Below are positions 56,917 through 64,000 of a DNA stretch of 64,000 bases, piece by piece. A model generated the notes under the pieces. It was not told the DNA's origin and searched no databases. It saw only the letters and a list, made by a program, of their open reading frames with translations. The stretch comes from Ignavibacteriota bacterium (lineage in GTDB: Bacteria; Bacteroidota; Ignavibacteria; UBA10030; BY39). Location of the stretch: positions 1-64,000 of the forward strand of contig QOQV01000003.1 of assembly GCA_003327435.1 (NCBI GenBank). The letters run 5' to 3'. The position numbers were made by a program, and so were the translations under genes. Numbering within the stretch: the first letter of the stretch is position 1; every line of letters begins with the position of its first letter.

Positions 56917-57284
56917 GATTCTCTCGTTGAATTATTGTTATTTAAACATTTTGGAATTAATTCTACATTTTCTTTTAAAAAGAAATTATAAGCACCCCAC
57001 TTTGATGCGACTTCACGGTACTCGGTGTCGTTATATTGAGTAAGTATTATTATTTTTGCTTCTGGATTTTTTCCGGTTATTAATCGAGTTGCTTCTAATC
57101 CATCCATAAGAGGAAGTTTAATATCCATCAAGACCCAATCTGGTTTGAATTCGTTGTACATTGATACAGCAGATTCTCCATCTTCACATTCGTATATCGT
57201 TTCTATATTATGGATAGAAGCTTGAAGTATTTTTTTAATAAATACTCGAAATTTAGTGTTATCGTCTACAATAAGAATGGTCAT
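56913..57284 (-). CDS. Stand-alone receiver-domain response regulator
   Basis: A 123-residue CheY-like protein with no output domain. The acidic pocket Asp7-Asp8, phosphoacceptor Asp54 in VLMDIKLPLMDGLEA, the switch Thr in IIILTQYND and the Lys in FFLKENVELIP are all present, so it should be phosphorylatable. The last residues NNNNSTRES replace any output domain. It lies 144 bases downstream of the LuxR-type regulator and overlaps the next start by four bases. It may act by protein contact, as a phosphate sink, or as a target of the kinase at 58069. Confidence 0.88.
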   Translation of the reverse strand: MTILIVDDNTKFRVFIKKILQASIHNIETIYECEDGESAVSMYNEFKPDWVLMDIKLPLMDGLEATRLITGKNPEAKIIILTQYNDTEYREVASKWGAYNFFLKENVELIPKCLNNNNSTRES

Positions 57285-57428
57285 TTAATAATTAATGGTT
57301 ATTCTTTCAGGATAATAAAAGCTTTTTCGAAGGCAAAGTAAATATGTACATATACTTATTTTAATAAGTAATTGTACTTATTTTTAATAAAGATAGGATT
57401 ATAGGATGGAAATTTGGTTTTAATCTGG

Positions 57429-58076
57429 TTATAACATGTGTTTATGCTCTATCGCAAACTGTAGGAGTGTATTATATCCCTCAATACCCAACTTCTCGCA
57501 GATGTGTGCTCTATGATTCTGGACTGTCCGATGACTAATGTGCAACTCCTCACCTATCTCTTTACTCGTTTTATTTTCAGAAATAAGTTTTAATATTTTC
57601 AATTCCATTGGAGTAAGTAATTTTAAAGAAGGTTTTTTGTTTAATAATTCAGAGGTAGCATGTGTGCGTTTAGCAAGATTATCCGAAAATTCAGAACTGA
57701 AATAGTATTTCCCAAGTGATACTTCTTGAAGACATTTTTTAAAATTAATTCCCGCCGATTCTTTTAATATATAGCCCTTAACATCTAATTCAATTGCTTC
57801 ATCGAAGTATTCCTCTTCTTTATACATTGTCATTACGATATAATCTTTTTTAAATGTTTTTTCATTTAAATTCCTGATAAGTTCAAATCCGTTCATTGAT
57901 GGTAATGAAATATCAACAACAATAATGTCTGGTTTGAGTTGTTCGCAAAGTTTCAGTGCTTCAACACCGTCTCCGGATTCACCAACTAATTCAAATCCAT
58001 CCATATCTTCTATTATCTTTATTAAACCCTGTCTTACGATTGGGTGATCATCAACGATAAATATTTTTTTAGCCAT
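57429..58076 (-). CDS. NarL/FixJ-family response regulator
   Basis: The 215-residue protein has a receiver domain (Asp9-Asp10, phosphoacceptor Asp55 in IIVVDISLPSMNGFE, Lys in KGYILKESAG). Its LuxR-type helix-turn-helix at about 150-212 has LTPMELKILKLISENKTSKEIGEEL and HISHRTVQNHRAHICEKLGI. It is therefore a DNA-binding transcription regulator. Its start overlaps the end of the kinase gene by eight bases, so the two are translated together and are almost certainly partners. Likely targets include the downstream secreted-protein genes, but this is inference. Confidence 0.94.
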   Translation of the reverse strand: MAKKIFIVDDHPIVRQGLIKIIEDMDGFELVGESGDGVEALKLCEQLKPDIIVVDISLPSMNGFELIRNLNEKTFKKDYIVMTMYKEEEYFDEAIELDVKGYILKESAGINFKKCLQEVSLGKYYFSSEFSDNLAKRTHATSELLNKKPSLKLLTPMELKILKLISENKTSKEIGEELHISHRTVQNHRAHICEKLGIEGYNTLLQFAIEHKHML

Positions 58077-61000
58077 TATCTTTTTTTTCTTTTACGATTG
58101 GAATTTTAATTAAGATATTTGTTCCTTTATTTATAGATGAATCGATTTTCATTTCTCCTTGTAGCAATCTGACCCTCTCAAAAATGTTAGAGATTCCGAA
58201 TCCTTCATTCGCTTTATCCTTTGTAAAGATATCATCTGTATTAAATCCTTTACCATTATCGGCTATCTCAATCCTCAGAGTATCTTCAATTTGCTTCACA
58301 TCAATAATACATTCAGTTGCATTTGAGTGCTTTATAACATTGTTCAAAGCTTCCTGAATAATTCTGAATATGTGTATTTCTGCTATTGGAGAAAAGAGTT
58401 TATCAATCTCATCGACATCATAAACAAAATGGATTGATGAAACTTGCATAAACTTTTTCACACACGATTGAATGGCTTTTTTTAAACCGAGTCGGTCAAG
58501 CGTGTGAGGATGGAGGTCATACGATATTTCTCGCACCTCATCCATCGATTCCTGTGCAAGTTGCGAAATTTCATGTAATTCATCTGAGTTAACATTTTGC
58601 TCGGCTGTGTTTGCCTCGTATTGATCAAGTGCATTTTTTATAATTAATAAATTTTGACCGATACTATCATGAAGTTCGCCCGCAATTCGCTTTCTTTCAT
58701 GCTCCTGAAACTCTACAAATCGCATTGAGATCTGCTGTTGTGCTAACTTTTCTTTGTGCAGTTTATTTATACGCAATCGATAAAATGAATAACCCAGAGC
58801 AATAATAAAAAGAGCAGATAAAGACCTCGCCCACCATGTTTCCCAATATGGTGGGGTGATAATTATGCTCAAAGCTCTACCTTCGTTATTCCAGACACCA
58901 TCATTATTGCTTCCTTTAACACGAAAAACATAATCACCACCATCTAAATTCGTGTAGGCAGCATAACGTCGTGTACCAGCATTTATCCAATCCTTATCAT
59001 ATCCTTCAAGCATATACATATACTGGTTTTTTTCAGGTACTGTGTAATCGAGTGCAGAAAATTCAAACGAGAAAAAATTTTGCTTATAAGAAAGCTTAAC
59101 TTCAGTAATTGTTTCCAATGAGCCGTTAAGTTGTACCTGTTTATCAAAAATTTTAAAATTGGTCAGGACTATCGTCGGGATGTTATTATTTTTTTTAATT
59201 TCTTCTGGCCGGAAAGAATTTAATCCATTTATACCGCCGAAGAAGAAAACTCCATTTCTATTTTTAAAGTATGCGCCTTGATTAAACTCATTACTCTGGA
59301 GCCCATCATAAAAATCAAAATTTCTAAATTCAAAAGATTTAGGATTAAAGCAGGACAAACCTTTATTTGTGCTGAGCCAGAAATTTCCATTTGCATCTTC
59401 TAAAATTCCATAAACAACCTCATTGGGTAAGCCATCTTTTTGTGTAAAGTGCGTAAATGACTCTGTTTCTCGATTAAAAAGATTCAAGCCGCCACCGTGT
59501 GTACCAAGCCACAAATTACCCTTTGAATCTTCATAAATTACATAAATAGTATTGCTACTGATCGAATTTGGATTCGACGGTTCGTATTGATAAATCTTGT
59601 TTTTATTAGTTGACGGATCAAATTGATTCAAACCTGCGCCCCAAGTTCCTATCCATAAGTAACCATATTTATCTTTCAGTATCGACCAGATATAATTTCC
59701 ACTTAATTCGTTTGGTTTAATCCCTGTTCTTTGATAACGGACGAACAACTTATTTTTCAAATCAAATTTATTCAATCCTCCGCCAGCAGTTCCAATCCAT
59801 AAATTTTCTTTATCATCCTCAAAAATTGTCATAATATTATTAGAGCTTATACTATTGGAGTTTTTATCATCATGTTGATAATGTATGAAAATATTTTTCA
59901 CTGGATCATACATATTTAATCCACCCGATTCTGTGCCAATCCATAAATTACCCAACTTATCCTCTAACAAAGCTATTATAGAATTATTACTCAAACTGTT
60001 TCTCTTTGTTGGGTTGTATGTGTAATAAAAAAATTTCCCTTTCTCTTTATCAAAACGATTTAAGCCACCTCCACGTGTGCCGATCCACAAATACCCCGAG
60101 CGGTCTTCGCATATTGCACGCACTGTAGGGTTGTTTAATCCCTTATCACTGTTAGGTTCAAAGCGAATATGACGGAATTTGTTTCGATTTGCATTAAAAT
60201 AATTTATACCATTACTGCCCGTTCCAATCCAGATTCCTCCAAATCTATCAGCATATACTGAAAATATAGTTTCATCACTAAGTCCGTTAATATTGTAGAT
60301 GTCAAAACCTATTTTTGATACTTTGCCATTAGAAGGATCAAATAAAATTAATCCATCACCACGAGTGGCAATCCACAAAATTCCATTTTGATCTTCTGCA
60401 ATCTGACCAACTTCGTCAGTGCTAAATTGATACCGTATAAATTCATTTTTCTCTCGATCATAACGATTCAATCCTTCTGCAAATGTACTTACCCAGATAT
60501 TTCCCTTTCTGTCTTCATATACATTAACAATCCTATTCCCACTTATACTTTTATAATTATTTGGTTCGTTTTGATAAAATGTGAATTTATTTAATTCAAT
60601 GTTGTAAGAATATAAACCTATCCAAGTTCCTATCCAGAGTAAACCATCACGAGCAAGCATCATACAACGTATGTTGGGGGTATTCAATGTAAAGTGAGTA
60701 AAGGTATTGGATTTTCTATTGTAGCAATTCAAGCCACCACCCCAGGTGCCTACCCAAAGATTTCCCGATTTATCCTCAATAGTACTAACAACATTATTGT
60801 TGCTTAATCTATTTGTATCCGATGGGTTATGCCGGTATCGTACAAACTTGTTTTGTTGTCTATCGAATTTGTTTAGACCTCCATTATAAGTTCCAATCCA
60901 TAAGTCACCACGACTATCTTCAAAAATAGACCATATCCAATTATCGGAAATAGATGCCGTATCTGTCTTATCATTTCTGTAAACTACGAAATCATAGCCA

Positions 61001-61218
61001 TCGTATCTATTCAAGCCATCTTGAGTTCCAAACCACATATAACCATAACGATCCTGATAGATGGTGTTAATCGTAGATTGAGATAATCCCTGTGGTAAGG
61101 AAATACTTCTGAACTGATAAGATTGCTCATAAGTAAGACCATTCGAGAAAGTCATCAAGGTTAACAGGATTATATTAATTTTTCTGAGATATCCCATATA
61201 AAATGAAATATAATTCAT
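58069..61218 (-). CDS. Reg_prop periplasmic-sensor histidine kinase (HisKA_3)
   Basis: From ATG 61218 the protein has 1049 residues (a TTG at 61251 or an ATG at 61197 are alternatives). After a signal-like helix come 14 Reg_prop repeats with cores such as LWIGTRGGGLNRFD and LWIGTWGAGLNQFD, enough for two seven-bladed propellers. A Y_Y_Y domain (about 690-760), one membrane helix and a short coiled coil follow. HisKA_3 has ERKRIAGELHDSIGQNLL with phosphorylated His850, and HATPase_c has EALNNVIKHS, DNGKGF and GFGISNIFERV. Unlike hybrid Bacteroides relatives it lacks a fused receiver and regulator, which are separate genes downstream. The ligand is unknown, often a glycan in related systems. 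Confidence 0.93.
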   Translation of the reverse strand: MNYISFYMGYLRKINIILLTLMTFSNGLTYEQSYQFRSISLPQGLSQSTINTIYQDRYGYMWFGTQDGLNRYDGYDFVVYRNDKTDTASISDNWIWSIFEDSRGDLWIGTYNGGLNKFDRQQNKFVRYRHNPSDTNRLSNNNVVSTIEDKSGNLWVGTWGGGLNCYNRKSNTFTHFTLNTPNIRCMMLARDGLLWIGTWIGLYSYNIELNKFTFYQNEPNNYKSISGNRIVNVYEDRKGNIWVSTFAEGLNRYDREKNEFIRYQFSTDEVGQIAEDQNGILWIATRGDGLILFDPSNGKVSKIGFDIYNINGLSDETIFSVYADRFGGIWIGTGSNGINYFNANRNKFRHIRFEPNSDKGLNNPTVRAICEDRSGYLWIGTRGGGLNRFDKEKGKFFYYTYNPTKRNSLSNNSIIALLEDKLGNLWIGTESGGLNMYDPVKNIFIHYQHDDKNSNSISSNNIMTIFEDDKENLWIGTAGGGLNKFDLKNKLFVRYQRTGIKPNELSGNYIWSILKDKYGYLWIGTWGAGLNQFDPSTNKNKIYQYEPSNPNSISSNTIYVIYEDSKGNLWLGTHGGGLNLFNRETESFTHFTQKDGLPNEVVYGILEDANGNFWLSTNKGLSCFNPKSFEFRNFDFYDGLQSNEFNQGAYFKNRNGVFFFGGINGLNSFRPEEIKKNNNIPTIVLTNFKIFDKQVQLNGSLETITEVKLSYKQNFFSFEFSALDYTVPEKNQYMYMLEGYDKDWINAGTRRYAAYTNLDGGDYVFRVKGSNNDGVWNNEGRALSIIITPPYWETWWARSLSALFIIALGYSFYRLRINKLHKEKLAQQQISMRFVEFQEHERKRIAGELHDSIGQNLLIIKNALDQYEANTAEQNVNSDELHEISQLAQESMDEVREISYDLHPHTLDRLGLKKAIQSCVKKFMQVSSIHFVYDVDEIDKLFSPIAEIHIFRIIQEALNNVIKHSNATECIIDVKQIEDTLRIEIADNGKGFNTDDIFTKDKANEGFGISNIFERVRLLQGEMKIDSSINKGTNILIKIPIVKEKKDNG

Positions 61219-61254
61219 CCTAAATCTAAACACGATTGTTGATAAAAACAAATA

Positions 61255-61280
61255 AGCCCCGCAGGAATTTCTGCGGGGCT
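61255..61280 (-). terminator. Strong rho-independent terminator
   Basis: A perfect ten-pair GC-rich stem (AGCCCCGCAG / CTGCGGGGCT) with a six-base loop is followed on the minus strand by a T-rich run, and on the plus strand by TTGTGTTT, so it can work in both directions. It lies 24 bases beyond the stop of the repeat cargo gene at 61304 and before the kinase gene, separating their transcripts. Confidence 0.88.
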
Positions 61281-61303
61281 TTGTGTTTAATAATTTATAC
61301 TTT

Positions 61304-63997
61304 TTATCTTATTAACAGCAACTTCTTTGTATCTACAAAATTATCAGCTTTTAAACGGTAGAAATAAACCCCGCTGGGTAAATTTGAAGCATCCAGTGCA
61401 ACTTCATATGTTCCCGGACTCTTTTCTTCATTTACAAGCATTATTACCTCCTGACCAATTGTATTATAAACTTTGAGTGTGACATACGATGTTTTTGGAA
61501 TACTAAATTGTATCTTGGTGATTGGGTTAAACGGATTTGGATAATTCTGGTATAAATTGTAAGTAGTTGGTGTCTGTGTAGAAATTTCCTTTACCTCTAC
61601 CACCAACGGATCAAATTTTCCCCAGACACGATAAGCATTATATTCAATATTATTATGAACTTCTGTCCAGGAATCATATACTAATAATATCTTGTCTCCA
61701 TAACCACGTGCAAGTGCAGGAGAAAAAGTACTGGAATCTTTCTTAATGATAGGAACTTCTTCCAATATAGTTCCATCTGTACTAACACAAGCACCGTAAA
61801 TATTAGATATAGTTTGATTATCACGATAATCCTCCCAAGTTATGATGTAATTTTTCCCATCAAATATAATAGAAGGATTTTCCTGACTATTTATAGCTGT
61901 GCAAATAGCAATACCATTTGTGTCAAGAACTAAACCATCTGGTGTCACTCTCGCAGCATATATATCATTTTCGTTATTTCGATTGTCTTGCCACACTACA
62001 AGGTAATTATTACCATCGAACGCAATTGCTGGTTTAACTTGATTACTTGTCGCACTTGAAATAATGAACCCATCTGGATCAAGTACTTCAGCGTTTTGAC
62101 TGACTCTACATCCATAAATATCACCTTTGTGTTCCCATACAACCATATAATTTGTTCCATCGAAACTCAGTGCAGGGTTTTTATCTGAACCAGATTCATT
62201 ATAAATTGGAATGCCATTATAATCCAAAACATTACCATTTTGGTCTACTCGGGCTCCATAAATATCACTGCTCAATCCACGTGTATCATGCCAAACGACA
62301 AAATAATTTGTGTCACCAAATATAACTGCTGGTCTTTGTTGCCATCCATTTACATAACAAATATCCCAAACATCATACACTGATCCATTTTTATCGAGGA
62401 TTGCACCTTTAATATTTGCTTCCCCTTCGCTCCAATCTTCAAAAACCACAAGATAATTTGTATCATTAGAAGCAACTGAGGGATAAGAAGCATCGCTTGA
62501 GTAAATGTTGATTAAACTTGAATCGAGAATTACACCATCTAAACTTACTCGAACTCCCTTGATACCAATAGGATTATTATCTTGATATTGTTCAAAAACC
62601 ACCAGAAAGTTAGTATCACCAAATGTTACTGCCGGTTCCCATGATTCAATTACTGCTTTAATAGATGAAATGCAGAAATTATCAACATCAAGTACAGAAC
62701 CATTTCTACTAACCCGTATACCATATACATCTTCGTAATAATCTGGTGGTGTACTATGATCCCATAATAATAGGTATGATGTATCGCCAAATACAATCGA
62801 TGGGTTCCTTTCATCAACTAAAGAGTTGGTTCTAAGAGGAAGTGCATTAGTGTCAATTAGAATTCCTCCCGCGCTTAAACGTGCACCATAAATATCAAGA
62901 TTATCTGTTCTCCCGTCATTCCACGCAATAAAAAAGTTATCCCCATCGTTTGTTACAGATGGTTTCCATTGTGAGCCGATTGCACTACAAATCATTATAC
63001 CGTTAGTATCTAAAACAACACCTGATGTACTTACTCTTGTACCGTAGATATCATAATCGGGCCAACCTGTTTCCCACACTACCAAGTAGTTAGTTCCATT
63101 AAATGATATCTCAGGATTAAATTCCTCAGATGGAAAATTTGTACAGATTGGAATTTCATTAGTATCAATCACGATACCTGAAGTACTTACCCTCACTCCA
63201 TAAATATCTACACCATGGCGTCCGTCATTCCAGACAACAAGATAGTTTGAACCATCAAATGCTATACAAGGATTAAAATGTGCAAAATCACCAGATGTTA
63301 GTGGAATACTTTGAGTGTCAATAACCGTACCTTCAGGTGTTATGCGTGCAGCGTGTATTTGATAGTATGGGCTTAATTGTTTACCCTCTTCCCAAACGAC
63401 AAAATAGTTAGTCCCATCAAATGCAACTGACGGATTATATTGAATATCCGGACCAGTTCTAATTACAATACCTGATGAATCTAACAAAATCCCATTTCTA
63501 CTTATGCGTGCCGCGATTATATCGTAATCATCACTTGGATACCGTTCAATCCGTCGATTCCAGACAACTAAAAAATTATTACCATCAAATGCAATTTTAG
63601 GATCTGCCTCACTTATCTTATAAGATGAAGATTTTGCTATAACAATTCCCGAAGTATCAAGTAAGATGCCTTCCTTTGTGACTCGTGCACCGTAAATATC
63701 ATAATTGCCATTACGTATATCTTCCCATACTACAAAATAATTTTCTCCATCAAATGCAGCTGAAGCATTTTTTTGATCCCGCGGTGCTGGAAATACTTGT
63801 GGACTTTTATCGATGAGAAACTCATCCCCAGAAATTTGTTTGAATGAATTTTGATTTGAGTGGTTTTTAACTAACGACGCTTGTTTTGTTTTGTTTAATT
63901 TATGATTCACTTTCGAATTTTGTGAGACGCTCTCGTATCTTTCCTGGGCAGATAAGATATAAGTAAAAAACAAGCAGGCGATAACAAGTTTTTTCAT
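61304..63997 (-). CDS. T9SS-secreted protein with 13 tandem 'NYLVVWxD' repeats
   Basis: An 897-residue protein that appears complete: a signal peptide (MKKLVIACLFFTYILSAQ) begins three bases from the window edge. From about residue 55 to 770 there are thirteen full repeats and one partial, each about 52-58 residues. Each has a core like FDGTNYLVVWEDxR, then DIYGARV, then GxVLDTNGIxI. Repeat length and the VVW strand suggest a beta-propeller or elongated beta array. The C-terminal sorting domain has NYPNPFNPITKIQFSIP and SGVYFYRL. No enzyme motif is visible; a surface-binding or structural role is inferred. A strong terminator follows the gene. Confidence 0.88.
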   Translation of the reverse strand: MKKLVIACLFFTYILSAQERYESVSQNSKVNHKLNKTKQASLVKNHSNQNSFKQISGDEFLIDKSPQVFPAPRDQKNASAAFDGENYFVVWEDIRNGNYDIYGARVTKEGILLDTSGIVIAKSSSYKISEADPKIAFDGNNFLVVWNRRIERYPSDDYDIIAARISRNGILLDSSGIVIRTGPDIQYNPSVAFDGTNYFVVWEEGKQLSPYYQIHAARITPEGTVIDTQSIPLTSGDFAHFNPCIAFDGSNYLVVWNDGRHGVDIYGVRVSTSGIVIDTNEIPICTNFPSEEFNPEISFNGTNYLVVWETGWPDYDIYGTRVSTSGVVLDTNGIMICSAIGSQWKPSVTNDGDNFFIAWNDGRTDNLDIYGARLSAGGILIDTNALPLRTNSLVDERNPSIVFGDTSYLLLWDHSTPPDYYEDVYGIRVSRNGSVLDVDNFCISSIKAVIESWEPAVTFGDTNFLVVFEQYQDNNPIGIKGVRVSLDGVILDSSLINIYSSDASYPSVASNDTNYLVVFEDWSEGEANIKGAILDKNGSVYDVWDICYVNGWQQRPAVIFGDTNYFVVWHDTRGLSSDIYGARVDQNGNVLDYNGIPIYNESGSDKNPALSFDGTNYMVVWEHKGDIYGCRVSQNAEVLDPDGFIISSATSNQVKPAIAFDGNNYLVVWQDNRNNENDIYAARVTPDGLVLDTNGIAICTAINSQENPSIIFDGKNYIITWEDYRDNQTISNIYGACVSTDGTILEEVPIIKKDSSTFSPALARGYGDKILLVYDSWTEVHNNIEYNAYRVWGKFDPLVVEVKEISTQTPTTYNLYQNYPNPFNPITKIQFSIPKTSYVTLKVYNTIGQEVIMLVNEEKSPGTYEVALDASNLPSGVYFYRLKADNFVDTKKLLLIR

Positions 63998-64000
63998 AAT

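Noticed and set aside
57285-57428. Terminator between the two response-regulator genes
   Set aside because: Only weak AT-only stems (CTTATT/AATAAG) are present; no GC-rich hairpin with a T-run.

Overview
The window is AT-rich bacterial DNA that reads like a member of the Ignavibacteria (Bacteroidota/Chlorobiota side of the FCB group). The main clue is a set of large exported proteins ending in a type IX secretion (T9SS) type A sorting domain with the box NYPNPFNPxT, which is very common in Ignavibacteria. Other clues are a TonB-dependent receptor with an N-terminal carboxypeptidase-regulatory-like domain, Reg_prop sensor kinases, an Ig-like surface lipoprotein, and intergenic hairpin repeats whose accidental translations read CHVERSETS or VMLSVSEAS. 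The taxonomic call is inference from gene content; there is no rRNA in the window.

Layout. (1) 1-885: a gene-free cluster of about 15 short palindromic repeats. (2) 988-2484: a secreted-protein gene broken by an in-frame TAG. (3) 2620-8168, minus strand: a tight, overlapping operon of tsaD, a GT-C-like membrane protein with TPRs, mltG and an Ig-like lipoprotein. (4) 8250-12501: two small outer-membrane barrel proteins alternating with an S9 peptidase and an alkaline-phosphatase-fold enzyme. (5) 12728-24046, plus strand: a long housekeeping operon for fatty-acid synthesis (DUF177, rpmF, plsX, fabH, fabD, a cysteine-cluster protein, fabG, acpP, fabF), then rnc, gcvPB, a CoA-binding protein, an Omp85 protein and rsmE. 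(6) 24053-35709: a 58-residue cysteine-rich protein, a beta-carbonic anhydrase, DUF72, two sodium-coupled transporters, a nitrilase, panD, decayed genes, rtcB with archease, pta, an HGSNAT-like acyltransferase and an LpxH-like phosphoesterase. (7) 35976-63997: a cell-surface region with a TonB receptor, a beta-helix T9SS cargo, an S8 protease cargo, a 3586-residue giant cargo, a truncated cargo remnant, two response regulators, a Reg_prop histidine kinase and a 13-repeat T9SS cargo.

How the parts fit. Regions 3 and 5 are core metabolism and envelope biogenesis, with gene overlaps and gaps of a few bases that imply co-transcription. Region 7 is the accessory part. A periplasmic-sensor kinase and two regulators lie directly upstream, on the same strand, of the giant secreted protein, and a receptor/beta-helix pair and a secreted protease follow. 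The most unusual items are the giant protein (three ThuA/GATase-like modules, seven CARDB repeats and a cysteine-rich hydrophobic stretch), the covarying hairpin repeats at the left edge, and several genes caught in decay. I see no CRISPR array, tRNA, rRNA, transposase or recognisable anti-phage system.
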